This document shows positions 35,600 through 46,978 of a DNA stretch of 64,000 bases, piece after piece. The notes under the pieces are model-generated. The model searched no databases, was not told the DNA's origin, and saw only the letters and a list, made by a program, of their open reading frames with translations. The DNA lies in the NCBI GenBank assembly GCA_006176705.1, contig QRFJ01000488.1:124001-188000 (forward strand), given 5' to 3'. Numbering within the stretch: position 1 is the first letter of the stretch; each line of letters starts with the position of its first letter. The position numbers and the translations under genes were made by a program. This stretch comes from Cocos nucifera (taxonomy: Eukaryota; Streptophyta; Magnoliopsida; Arecales; Arecaceae).

Positions 35600-37822
35600 T
35601 GAAGGGGAGCATGTAGGATTTCTAGCTCTACTTCCAAAATTTTTTTTTTGAAAAATATATGCAGCAAAGAAATTATTAATTATATTAATAATAAGAGCTA
35701 TAGATCTAATCTAAAGATCCTATATGCTACAGGATCTATTGTATCATATATGCATGCATATTTAAAAAATAAAATAGCAAATGCAGTAAAACTATTTTAC
35801 TGCTTCTACGTGTTCAGAACACGTTACCTTATTGTGGATAGATGAACTCTACAATCTGATCTTCTTGATGTAGATCTGATCGCCACGATGTAGCCACACA
35901 CGCATCTGGCCTCCAAGGATAATTCACATGAGGCCCTGATCTCGATCAACTTCTCTCGAGTGCTAGCTCGTGTAGAAGTCTTTGTAGGCTGATGCAGATC
36001 AAACTCTTTTGATCTTCTTCATCGGATCTTCAGATGCTCCGGATCCTAATGAATGTAAAAGAGATTTAGCAAAGGTTTTCACTAAGATTTGTGTACTCAC
36101 GACCCTCGTTTCTCATAGATCTAAATTCCAAACCCTAGACATATTCTATGGTATGCTCTCACCCAAAACCCTTTGCTTCTAAACTCTCTTTCTTTTGTTT
36201 GGATTTCTGACGCAGAGGAGGAGGGGTTCATGTACGTAGAGAAACCTTTTCTCTTCTCTCTTCCTTTCTCTCTCTCTCTCTTTTCTTTTTCTTCTTCACA
36301 TTCTCACCTTCTCTCTTTGCGCACGTCCATAAAATTAGATTTTATATATGCGCACAAACTTGGAAGGCATGAGGGTTTTAGATAAGATGGTTGGCTTGTT
36401 CATTCAAACTCAAACTTCTTTGAATTTGAATAACAACCAGCCTATCTTATCTACATGAGGCATGAGAAAGGAAGGGTGTGTGCCCTCTTGTGCATGGATT
36501 TCTTCATGAGAATTCTCAATTCTCATGGAGAAAAGGGTGGTGCAAGATCAGGGTGATGTGGTGCATAAGACTAGTCAAAATAGTCTTTCAAACTTTATCC
36601 AATTAAGACCAATCCAAACTAATTTGGCTAGATCCAATTAGATCATATTAAATCCAACTTATTTAGGCTTAATTAGGTCCAATTAAATTCTAATTAAATT
36701 AAAAATTAATCAAGCCAAACCTCTGATCAAACCAGCTATTAAACCTCCTTAACGATTAGATTATCTTATAACTTAATCGGGTCAAATCCAAATGAATCAA
36801 ATTCAATTGGTCTTGATCCAAAAATAATCACTCAATCAAATTGAGTTAATTATTGATCAAATCACTAATCAATCTTCTCTTGATCAGTCATTAGATCGGA
36901 TAGGAACCTCTAGTATGTGTGATCCTATAGGTTCGAACCTAAGCTGGTAGCACAGGAACCAATTTTCTATACTAATCGAAATGACCATCTAGCAATGGTA
37001 CCCGACAATCGGATAGGCCGAATAGTCCAATCATAATATTCAGAACCTATGTGAATATGGTTACCGCATAATTCATGCCTTTGATCTCTGTGCATAGGAT
37101 GACTCAGGGTTTAACTATCAATCCTAAAAAATATATCTAAATCATGTCTCAAAGCAATTAGTCCTATGACCCCTCATAAGGACTATCCTAACTGAGGTTT
37201 TATTAATTTGAAAAACTATTGAACACAGCTTCTAAGTCCAGGAGTGGTCAATCTCATCTTGACTCATGTACTGACTCCATAAATACTTGACTGTACCCAA
37301 AAATCTTCCATCATTTAATTAGAAATTTAGGTAGTCTGACACCAAAGCACAGTGAGTTGCTTGAAAGTCACCATGGTGATCTTAGGTTGAAGGGATACTT
37401 ATGTCCATATTCTGTCAAAGTAATTCTTGACAGTAGAAAATCTCTAGAGTCGGTCACGTTTAGTGCAGATGTACCTCTACATCTCACCTACATGCCATAC
37501 CAGTATCTTCATACTCCTTGATTAAGAGGACAATCAATCTATATGACATACAACGATCTATACTCGATAAACATTATCATTCTTGGTAACAACGTATCAT
37601 TTGATCGCAAACTTATTTAAGGACTAAATGATAAATCCTTCTTTGTCGATTCTAAATAGTCCTAAGGACTTCATCACAACAGATAGAAGTTCATTAGAAG
37701 ATGAAAGATTTATGATGAAAAAACCAGAATAACCTTTATTCAATTAAAATTCATATACAATTACATAAATTAGCTCAATCATCAATAGACTAATGATTGG
37801 CTTTGGAACATGATTTTCAACA
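35600..37822 (-). mobile_element. Element F: solo LTR of the A/B/G copia family
   Basis: Minus-strand LTR of 2223 bp with canonical ends (TGTTGAAAATCATG on its own strand, closing CA) and a perfect 5-bp duplication TTATA at 35595-35599 and 37823-37827. No internal region is attached, so an LTR-LTR recombination removed it. It matches the LTRs of B over most of its length but lacks the 31-bp hairpin array; the join would lie at about 36890-36905. It sits in the reverse transcriptase of B between the QPEGFI and SIDESKVC codons. Confidence 0.9.
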
Positions 37823-37827
37823 TTATA

Positions 37828-38400
37828 TCCATAGATGAGTCTAAGGTATGTAGGCTTCACAGGTTCATTTATGAGTTGAAGCAGACATCTCGGAGTTGGA
37901 ATATACATTTTGATAGGATGACCAAAATATATGGCTTTGTTAAGAATAGAGAAGAGCCCTACATATCAAGTGGGCTAATGGTCCAATGGTTGTATTTTTT
38001 GTATTGTATGTGGATGACATTCTTTTAATTGAGAATGATATCCCTACATTATAGAAAATAAAGATTTGGCTATCATCACAATTCTCCATGAAGGATTTGG
38101 AAGAAGCCTCCTACATTCTAGGAATAAAGATCTATAGAGATAGATCTAAGAGGTTGCTCGGATTGTCCCAGTCTACGTACATAGACATTGTGCTGAAGTG
38201 ATTCAGTATGGAGAATATCAAAAAGGCTATCTATCGATAGGCCATGAAATTTTTCTCTCGAAGAGGGATTGTCCGACAATAACTCAAGAGAGTGCGTATG
38301 AGTAGAATTTCATATGCTTCAGCAGTAGATTCTATCATATACGCCATGACATGTATGAGATCAAATATGACATACTCGCTAGGGATAGTGAGTAGATACC
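37828..38400 (+). pseudogene. Element B reverse transcriptase, second part
   Basis: Continues in frame after F: DESKVCRLHRFIYELKQTSR and SWNIHFDRMTKIYGFVKN, then after a shift of frame the active site YVDD at 38007-38018 and LEEASYILGIKIYRDRSKRL, with stops at 38054 and 38200. Motif C is intact at the residue level. Confidence 0.88.
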
Positions 38401-38992
38401 AGTCTGATCTATGAGAGAACCACTAAAAGGTTGTTAAAATTATCCTAAAGTATTTAAGAAATACTAAGGACCAGTGGCTTGCTTATGGTGAGTCGGATTT
38501 GAGACTTGTGGGTTTTACAGACTTTAATTTTTAGTCGGCTCATGATCATAGCAAAAATGTATCGGGATATGTATTTATCCTTAATGGTGAAGCAGTCTGC
38601 TGGAAGAGTTCCAAACAACACACTATGGCCGACTCCATTTGCAAGGTGGAGTATGTTGCTATATCAGATGCTGCCAAAAAAATGATGTAGCTGAGAAAGT
38701 TCATCACCAAGATCGGAGTGACATCCTTCCTTGATGGTCTAGTTCTGCTCTACTACGATAGCTCTGGAGCTATTGCTCAAACAAAGAAATCGAAAGCATA
38801 CCAATGGATGAAGCATATTCTACATCGCTACCATCTTATCCAGAAGATCATAGATCTAGGTGACGTCGACCTTTAGAAGATTGATGGAAAGAAGAAACTG
38901 ATTGACCCATTTACTAAAGCCATTATGGTGAAGGAGTTCAATGACTTCAAGTCAAAGATGGGTATTAGATACTGCATTGATTGACTTTAGTC
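38401..38992 (+). pseudogene. Element B RNase H, decayed
   Basis: Blocks ILKYLRNTKDQWLAYGESDL, LVGFTDFNF (first Asp kept), SGYVFILNGEAVCWKSSKQ, KVEYVAISDAAK (Glu kept), then LVLLYYDSSGAIAQTK, KHILHRYHLIQKIIDLGDVD and DPFTKAIMVKEF. This is the copia-type RNase H of about 170 residues, with stops at 38532, 38688 and 38874. It ends shortly before the 3' LTR. Confidence 0.85.
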
Positions 38993-39004
38993 CAGGTAAA
39001 AGAT

Positions 39005-41452
39005 TATTAAAAATAGTATCCCAAAGTCATTCAATAGCCTATTGACAATTGAGCTAATTTTTATATTTATATATGAATTATAAATAAATAAATATTATTT
39101 TGGCATTACTCATCATAAATTTATTTTATTTTCTAATGAACTCCTATGTTGTGGTAAAGTCCTTAAGACTATTTAGGATCAACAAATGAGGATTTGTCAT
39201 TTAGTCCTTAAACCTATTCACGATCAAATGATATGTTGTTACCAAGGATGACAATATTTATCGAGTGTAGGTCATTATGTGCCATATGGGTTGATTATCC
39301 TCTTAACTAAGGACTGTAGAGATACTGGTATAACATGTAGGTGATATATAGGGATACATCTGTACTGAATGTGATCAACTCCAGAGCTTTGCTGCTGTCA
39401 AGATTTGCTCTGATGGAATATGGGTATAAGTATCCCTCCAACTTGAGATCATCTTCAAGCAACTTACTATGCTTTGGTATCGAGCTATCTGAATTTCTAA
39501 TTTAGTGATGAAAGATTTTTGAGCATAGTTAAGTACTTAAGGAGTCGGTGTGTGAATCAAGATGGGATTGGCCACTCCGGATTCAGGAGCTATGTTCAAT
39601 TATATTTTAATTTAGCAAAATCTTGGCCAGAATAGTCCTAGTGAGGAGTCACCGAACTGATTGCATTGAGACATGATATTGATATATTATTTAGGTTTGG
39701 TAGTTTAACTCTGAGTCATCCTAAATATAGAGGTCAAAGGGATGAATTATGTAGTAACCATATTCACGTAGGTTCTGAATGTTGCAATTATGACTATTCA
39801 ACCTATTCGGACATCGGGTATCATTGCTAGATGGTCACTTCGATTAGTATAAGAAGTGGTTCCTATGCTGCCGACTTAGGTTCAAATCAATAGGATCACG
39901 CATATTAGAGGTTCCTACCTAATCAAATGGCTGATATAGAATCCTACTGTAATAAGACTCTATGATCAAGAGTCCTACTAGACTGAAACTCTTCGATCGA
40001 GAGTTCTACTCCATCAAAACTCTGAGTCCTGCTTGTCTGAAACTTTGTGATCAAGAGTTTCACTAGCCTGGGGCTCTATGATCATGAGTTCCACTCATTT
40101 GGGACACTGAGGTCAAGAGCCCTATTGGTTTGTGACTCTTCGATCAAGAGTTTCATATTGACGGGACTCTGTTGCTCGGATACTCATTAGATTTGGGCTT
40201 TGTATTTATGAGATGTTCAATTAGTGATTTAATTATTAATTAACTCAATTTGATTAAGTAATAAGTTTTGAATCAAGTCCAATTGAATTGGATTCAGTTG
40301 GATTTGATCCGATTAGATTATGTGATGATCTAATCGCCGAGGAGGTTTGATCCCTAATTTAATCAGGAATTGAGCTTAATCAATTTCTAATTTGATAAGA
40401 ATTTAATTAAGCTTAATTAAGCCTAAATGATTTGGGTTTAATCTAATCTAATTGGATCTAGCCAAATTAGTTTGGATTGGGTTCAATTGGATAAGATTGG
40501 TTTAAGAATAGTTTGACTAGTCTTCCTATGCACCACCACACCTTATCTTGCGCCTATTTAATTTCTATGAGAAAGTATTTCTCATGAAATAATTCCCATG
40601 CACAAGGGGCTGCACATCCACCTTTCTCACACCCCTTTGGATAAGGATTAGTTGGTTTCCATTTGAATTCAAATGGAGTTTGAATTCAAATGTGCAACCA
40701 CTTGTTCTTATCCCTCCGACATGCACTCCACTTAGTTTTGGGCCAAATAAAAAGAGAGGATTTTCTGGGGCATGCACACATCAGAAAGAGTAGTCCCCCT
40801 TCTACATGAGAGTCCTCTTCTACATGAGAAAATTCAAAAAAGAAAAATCCCAAGAGAAAGGAAAATAGAGGGGGCACAGGGTTTGGTGAATGCATATCCT
40901 AGGATTTTAGCCTAAGGTTCGGGGAGTGTTTCTATTAGCTATGAGTGTCGTAAAATCACAAAAAATTTAGGAGAGCCTCCTCTACCTCTGTCATATCTCT
41001 GTTGGTGATCCAAAGTGCTCAAAGAGCATGTGGAGGAAGATTAAAGGAGTTCGATCAAGATCAGCCATCGAAGCTTTTGACATTGAGTTAGCACTTGGGA
41101 GGAGCTGATCGGGACCAAGACCTTATATGGACCATCCGTGGTGGCCAAATGACCTGTGTGATTGTGTCATGATGAGAGAACCTCCCTAATCGTGATTCAG
41201 TTATGGAGTTCAGCTACCTACATAAGGTATTGTATTCTGAATATAAGTTATAGTAGTAAAATTGTTTTACTATATACAAATTAGTTTCAGATTTTGAATG
41301 CATGTACATCACATTTTGATCCTGCTCGTAGGATTTAAATTGATATGATCAATAGCTTTTAGAAATTAATTAGATTAATTTTTAATTTTGTTGCATTAAT
41401 TTTTAAAAAAAGTTTCAAAGATAGAGCTAGAAACCCTACAAAGATTCCATTA
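39005..41452 (+). repeat. Element B, 3' LTR
   Basis: Starts TATTAAAAATAGTATCCC after the purine-rich GGTAAAAGAT and ends GATTCCATTA before GTTAC. 2448 bp against 2444 bp in the 5' copy. Same hairpin array at 39939-40209. Confidence 0.9.
39939..40209. repeat. Tandem array of 31-bp hairpin units, 3' LTR of B
   Basis: Nine units with the same lengths and order as in the 5' LTR, the third being 23 bp. Many arms carry point changes that weaken the pairing compared with the 5' copy, for example GAATCCT in the first unit. Confidence 0.85.
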
Positions 41453-41457
41453 GTTAC

Positions 41458-43057
41458 ATCCGTAATAGAGTTTCAATTTGTCCTATCTTAAAGAAAATCC
41501 TCTATGAGCTTTAGAAAGAAAAAAGGCCTAACATTAACTATTTTCATATCTTTGGTTGTAAGTGTTTCATTCACAATAATGGTAAAGATAATCTAGGTAA
41601 ATTTGATGCTAAGGCAGGTATTTTTCTTGGATACTCTATATCTAGCAAAGCATATAGGATCTTCAACAAACACTCATTGGTTGTTGAAGAATCTATTCAT
41701 ATTGTATTTGATGAAGCTAACAATTTATCTTTGAAAAAGAAAGATATTCTTGATGATGATGCAAGAATTCTATAAAATAAAATGAAGGAGCTCAATTTGA
41801 AAGAAAATCCCATCTATAATGGTGAAAAATTAACAAAGATTGTTGCACAAGAAAAGGATGGTGAACAAGAAGCGATAAAAGAGCATGGAGATCTACCCAA
41901 GGAGTGGAGGTATGCACACAACCATCCAAGAGGTCTAATCTTAGGTGATCCTTCATAAGAGGTAAGAACTAGATCATCATTTAAAGATACTTTTGATTAT
42001 CTTGCTTTTATTTCTCAAATTAAACCTCAAAGCATAAAAGAAGCTGAAAATAATTCAAATTGGATAATAGCTATACAAGAAGAACTTAATCAATTTAAGA
42101 GAAATAATGTTTAGAGTCTTGTAAGTAGAATACTAGATCATCCCATAATTGGCACTAAATGGGTATTTAGAAACAAGCTAGATGAACATGAAAACATAAT
42201 AAGATATAAAGTTAGATTAGTTGCAAAGAGATATAATTAAAAAGAAGGAACTGATTTTGATGAAACATATGCTCTTATAGCAAGACTAGGAGCTATAAGA
42301 ATGTTACTTGCATTTGCTTGCTATATGAACTTTAAATTTTTTCAAATGGATGTAAAGAGTACCTTGTTAAATGATTATATCACTAAAAAAGTATTTGTAG
42401 AGAAACCCCAAGATTTGAAAACCATTCACTTCCTAATCATGTTTACAAATTAAATAAAGCACTTTATGGACTGAAATAAGCACCTAGAGCTTGGTATGAA
42501 AGGCTAAGTAAGCATTTATTGCAAAATAAATTTACTAGAGGTGGTGTAGACACTACATTATTTTTCAAAAAAAAAAAAATAGTGACCTCCTTGTAGTTCA
42601 AATTTATGTGGATGGAACCATATCAGAGCTACTAATGAGGAATTTTGTCAAGATTTTGCTGAGTTAATGCAGGATGAATTTGAGATAAGCATGATGAGAG
42701 AGCTGACCTTCTTCCTAGGACTTCAAATTAAATAATCAAAGGAAAGCATCTTCATCAACCAAACCAAGTATGTCAAGAAAATTCTAAAAAAGTTTGGTAT
42801 AGAGAATGCAAAGAAGATTGGCACATCAATGAGCCCCTCATGCAAACTTGACAAAGATAAAAATGGTAAGGATGTAAATAAAAAGCTCTACAAAGGTATG
42901 ATAGGATCTCTACTTCATTTAACTATAAGTAGGCCTGATATCTTATTTAATATTTGCATGTGTACAAGATTCCAATCAAATCCTAAAGAATCACACTTAC
43001 TAACTGTTAAAAATTTTTTTAGGTATCTAGTTAATACAAATAACTTAGGATTATGAT
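41458..43057 (+). pseudogene. Element C integrase end and reverse transcriptase
   Basis: Resumes element C after B. Integrase tail and linker: FHIFGCKCFIHNN, KFDAKAGIFLGYS, SKAYRIFNKHSLVVEESIH. The reverse transcriptase starts near 42040: ELNQFKRNNV, IGTKWVFRNKLDEHENI, VRLVAKRYN, then FQMDVKSTLLN (motif A Asp kept). The active-site motif YVDD reads YVDG at 42605-42616, which loses the second catalytic Asp. LGLQIKQSKE-like and FGIENAKKIGTSMSPS and the RPDILFNICMCTRFQSNPKE block follow. Stops at 41774, 41957, 42112, 42238, 42476 and others. Confidence 0.85.
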
Positions 43058-43548
43058 ACTCAAAATAATCCTCAATTGACTTAATAGGATACTCTGATGC
43101 TGATTATGGAGGATGTAAAATAGATAGAAAAAATACTAGTAGCACATGCTAATTTCTAGGATTGAACTTAATCTCATGGTATAGCAAAAAGCAAAACTCC
43201 ATCGCATTATCAATGGCCAAGGCTGAATATGTTGCAGCAGAGAGTTGTTGCACATAAATACTTTGGATTAAGTAATAACTCAAAGATTTTGGAATCAAAC
43301 AAAATAATATTTCTATTAGGTGTGACAATACTTATACAATAAATTTAACCAAAAATCTTATCCAATATTCAAGAATCAAGTATATTGAAATGTGACATCA
43401 TTTCATCAGAGATCATATTCAAAATAAGAATATTATGCTTGAATTTGTCTCAATTAAAAATCAACTTACTGATATTTTCATAAAATCTTTAAATGAAGAT
43501 AGATTTTCAAAAATCAGAGGTGAACTTGAAATTTATGATCCACTTTAA
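43058..43548 (+). pseudogene. Element C RNase H
   Basis: Blocks LIGYSDADYGGCKIDRKNTS (first Asp), NLISWYSKKQNSIALSMAKA, EYVAAESCC (Glu), IRCDNTYTINLTKN (third Asp), then HFIRDHIQNKNIMLEFV and the terminal DIFIKSLNEDRFSKIRGEL, typical of SIRE-type ends. Stops at about 43054, 43069, 43150, 43256 and 43395. In other elements this would be the last gene; here another follows. Confidence 0.85.
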
Positions 43549-43679
43549 ATTTATTTTATCCTATATTTATTGAATTATTCTATGGCTCTATATGCCATCT
43601 TAATTAACCTTATTTATGTCAAGAAAAATCAAGAAAATTTATTTTCAAATTTCATCTTATCTTATTTCTATATCTATTC

Positions 43680-43800
43680 TCGAGACGTCTCGATTAAATC
43701 TCGAGTCATCTCGGTTGAAATCTAAGACATCTCAGTTTAAACTCAAGTCGTCTTGACTTTTCGAGACATCTTCTTTTAAGTTGAGTCATCTCGATTATTG
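43680..43800. repeat. GAGAC-type palindromes before the extra gene of C
   Basis: CTCGAGACGTCTCGA, CTCGAGTCATCTCGG, AAGACATCTCAG, CTCAAGTCGTCTTGA, TCGAGACATCTTC and GAGTCATCTCGA follow each other at about 20-bp steps. The same motif type fills the LTRs of C. Confidence 0.75.
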
Positions 43801-43959
43801 CGGGCCCTTCTTTTTATGAAATTTTTGAAAAACACTCAACTTCATTTTTTTTCTCATTCACCAACACCTCTTGCTTCAAACCCTTTCAAACTCCCTCCCG
43901 CTCCTTTCAATCCTTTGAATCACTATTCATTATCCTTTTCATCGAAGTATGAGATTCAA

Positions 43960-45404
43960 ATGGCATCCAAAAGAAAATCTACTACCGCTAAGCGACCATG
44001 TGTCACTCCCTCGGTAAAAAGTAGGGCAAAGAGGTAGTGGAACAGCTCCCATGCTTCACCAATAGCCCATTCTTTTCGTTCTTATCTATTCGTCGCCATC
44101 AGGAACATTCCTACTAGACGGAAAGTGGATTTTGGCTTCCTAGATCGAGAAAACTTCCATATTGGGTCATTGATACGGCAACAAGATTGGGAAAAACTCT
44201 GTTCACTTGAGGTAAATGTTTATCCAGACTTAATCAGACAATTTATTGACAATAACAAGTTTGAGGGAGAATCTGGAGTTGAATCAATGGTAAAAGGTGT
44301 TCACATAATATTGGATGAAAGAAGTTTAGGACATTTGTTAGAGGTGCCTAGCTTTGGGATTTGCTACTTGAATTTATCTGATAAATTTGAAGCCTTGAAA
44401 TGTGTTCTAAAAAGGGATAATGTAAATAAAATTGAGTAATTAGTAGCAAATCATCTATCAGTTGAAATGAGGTTGCTGCACAGTATAGTAGGGCACATCA
44501 TTTTTCCTAAAATTGGTAGACAAGATTAGATAGGAAAGAGAGAGCTTCTAGTTACGTACTATTTGATGAAGGGCACTCCAATGAACTTTCCTTTCTTAAT
44601 GCTTCAACAAATGAAGGATATAGCAAACAAATGCAAGATGTGTCTCCCTTATGGAATGATCTTCACTCTAATCTTCAAGGACTTTGGGATAGATTTTGAA
44701 GGTGAAGATTTTAAGGACCTGCTCATACTGACTATCTAAATGAAGGGACATTGCATATGATGAAAATTATAAAAATAGGAGATAGGTGGGTTAGATCATA
44801 TGAGGATGTGACTGCTAAAGCTGAACATAAGTAACAAGGATCCTCTCTCCCACCAACTTCTCCTTTTGCTGCTGGTCCTTCATTCACTGCCCCTGGATCT
44901 CCCCACACACCTCTAGATCATCACAGATAGTTACCTATTCTGCCCCTAGGCTCTAGGTTGGATAGAATGGTGGAACAAGTTGTGGAGTAGGTTGTGGAGA
45001 AGGTGACAAAAAAAATAACTGAATTGCTATCTGATCTGAAGTATCAAATCGTGGTTAGTATTAAGGAGCAGAGGATATCTATGAAAAGGCAGACTGAGAT
45101 GCTTAGTCAGCAGATTAGTAGCATATCTCAAAAGCTAAAAATTTTGAAAAAAAAGGAGCATGGATCATTGGCACAAGTGAAACTTTTAACTACAGAGACT
45201 GCCAAGGTTGCTAGGAGAGTGAAAGAAAATATTATCATTCAGTGTACCAATGCAAAAGTGATCATCACCTCTTTTTAGTGGATTATGAAAAATATTAGAA
45301 ACCTTGGATCTCAGACTCTTTCTTCCTCTCGACCTCCTCCCTCTCCTAGACCAATCCCTCATCTTTCCTCTACTAGACCTGTTCTACTTTTGAACCCAGT
45401 ATAA
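43960..45404 (+). pseudogene. Element C extra 3' gene: Transposase_32-like region plus coiled coil
   Basis: Lies between RNase H and the 3' LTR, where SIRE-type elements can carry an envelope-like gene. ATG at 43960 gives a basic N-terminus (MASKRKSTTAKRPCVTPS, then SRAKR), nuclear-signal-like. A region of about 230 residues follows with RKVDFGFLDRENFHIG, QQDWEKLCSLEVNVYPDLIR, VKGVHIILDERSLGHLLEV, RLLHSIVGHIIFP and KRELLVTYYLMKGTPMNF. Its layout resembles the plant Transposase_32 domain (PF20167) from memory. Then a proline-rich stretch, a coiled coil at 44994-45278 and a SSSRPPPSPRP tail. No membrane segment or signal peptide seen. Stops at 44035, 44437, 44527, 44740 and one frame change near 44720. 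Confidence 0.65.
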
Positions 45405-45914
45405 AATTTCTTTCTAATAAAGACTAGGTCTAGTTTCTTTCTAACTATGTACTGAGTTTTTGCTTGGTCATGAGTATATTAATGGGATGTCTCTTTTTAT
45501 AAATTAATATACACTTTTGTTAATATAATATCTCCTTTTGCAATGAATTGAATGCTTCTTATAGATTCATTTTTCCTTTTGCAATGAATGTCTCATTATC
45601 TTTTGCACTTACTTATGTGATTTTGATGTTGTCAAAAGGGGGAGAAAATGTATGTCAATCTAGATTGAAAAAAAAAATGTATGACAATGCAACAAGAAAG
45701 AAACACTTAATTTTCATATGGGACAATTTATATAAATTAAATTTATACAAATTAAGAAAGCATATTTTAAGAGAGAGCATTGATAAAATATTAGAAACTT
45801 GAGTACTTCAAAAATTAAATATATATTATATTAAAGAATCACTCTCTGTATTTAATATACATGTTATATATATTGTTTATACTTTTCTTAGAGTGCTTAA
45901 TATTTTGTCATCAT
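45405..45914 (+). other. Element C 3' untranslated region
   Basis: AT-rich, no recognised gene. A short open frame at 45548-45802 has no motif and spans a typical SIRE-like GTCAAAAGGGGGAGAA string at about 45629-45646. Confidence 0.6.
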
Positions 45915-45929
45915 CAAAAAGGGAGAGAT
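45910..45929 (+). promoter_or_regulatory. Element C polypurine tract
   Basis: AAAAAGGGAGAGATTA directly before the 3' LTR; primes plus-strand DNA synthesis. Confidence 0.75.
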
Positions 45930-46924
45930 TATTGACCCCCTACATGATTTTGATGATGACCAAACATTAGAGCACATGATTACTGATAAATTTTTTTTTA
46001 AGTATTCCAAAAATTAGAAAGAAGAGAGCTCCTTGATCAAAATAAGAAAGAAATCAAATGTAATTCAATTCAAGCTCAAAAAATCTTGTTTTGTAACAAG
46101 ATTCCAACAAAAAATGACCTTGGAATGAATTCGAGCCATCTCCAAGAAATTCTAAGATGTTTCCAAGTTGTTTGGCATATTGGCATAATTTTTTGGCACA
46201 GGTTCAAAAGGGCTCAAGATCAACTCGAGTCATCTCCATCTTAGAAGATAGAAACCTTGTTTCTATGCACTGAGACTAAAATGACTCAAAGATTTTTGAG
46301 AGGTCTCAAAGTTATAGCAAGATGTCTCCATCAAAATCGAGAGGACTTGGTCTCAGTGTGTAAAAATTTTTAGAAAGCTATTTTTTGGGTACCTGAGAAT
46401 GAGACGACTCATGAAGGAATCGAGAGGACTCATAGTGAAATGAGATGTCTCGAGATAAATCAAGAAGTCTCAAAATGCACTGACAGCCTTCAATGAATAG
46501 TTCTGTAACAGACTTTTTTCATCTCTAATGGCTAGTTCTCACCTTCAATGGTTAGATTTATGATTTTCTAAATTATAATCATTTTAAACTTGATGGAAAT
46601 AGTCCAGATATAAAAGAAAAGAAGAGAAACATTTAAAGTAACAAGAAAAAAAAAGAAAAATAGGATAACGCCCAATTTTTATAAGAGCATACCTACTTCC
46701 AACAAATACTCTCTCAAGCATTCAAGTGATCTCAAGAGCAATAACTCCCAATATTGAAGGAGACAATCATCAAGCTACATCATCAATAAATCAGCTCAAC
46801 TAAGGAGCCTTTTTCTATTGTAAAATCTTATTTGATTTGACTGTGTATTTTAGTTTCAACAGTGGCTGCAACTAAGGGATTGAGTTAATCCACCCCTCTA
46901 ATTGGATTGTATTATCTTGGTTAA
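45930..46924 (+). repeat. Element C, 3' LTR, truncated
   Basis: Matches 14408-15375 and stops after TATCTTGGTTAA, so about 340 bp of the LTR end are missing. TATA box ATATAAAA at 46608-46615. Palindrome cluster at 46130-46470. Confidence 0.88.
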
Positions 46925-46978
46925 TTAGTTTAAGGGATTGAGTATTTTAGTTTAAGGGATTGATTAGTGTTGAAACTA
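46925..46978. other. Scrambled filler at the C/A deletion junction
   Basis: Two direct copies of TAGTTTAAGGGATTGA follow the truncated LTR, then GTTGAAACTAAAAC. The first resembles TAAGGGATTGAGT near 46874; the second is the inverse of TTTTAGTTTCAAC at about 46849-46861. Such locally copied pieces are typical of error-prone end joining. Confidence 0.65.

Larger units (their letters stand above)
18421..41452 (+). mobile_element. Element B: Ty1/copia with 2.44-kb LTRs, split by D and F
   Basis: LTRs at 18421-20864 and 39005-41452. Flanked by a perfect 5-bp target duplication, GTTAC at 18416-18420 and 41453-41457, inside the integrase region of C. Coding order is gag, protease, integrase, reverse transcriptase, RNase H. 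D (23548-33740) splits the protease and solo LTR F (35600-37822) splits the reverse transcriptase. After removing both, about 10.6 kb belongs to B. Unusually, both LTRs begin with TATT rather than TG. Related to A, F and G. Confidence 0.9.
14408..46924 (+). mobile_element. Element C: SIRE-like Ty1/copia with an extra 3' gene, split by element B
   Basis: Copia element with LTRs at 14408-15717 and 45930-46924 (3' end truncated), tRNA-Met primer site, a SIRE/Maximus-type gag with long coiled coil, protease, integrase, reverse transcriptase and RNase H, then an additional gene before the 3' LTR. Element B interrupts it at 18421-41457. The two halves join in frame after removal of B and one copy of the GTTAC duplication. 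Without B about 9.5 kb belongs to C. It inserted in the leader of A; a later deletion removed the C/A junction on the right. Confidence 0.85.

Noticed and set aside
36173..36385. Plus-strand 70-codon frame in F with Ser/Leu-rich hydrophobic part
   Set aside because: It comes from a CT-rich tract in the solo LTR; no conserved counterpart in B LTRs.
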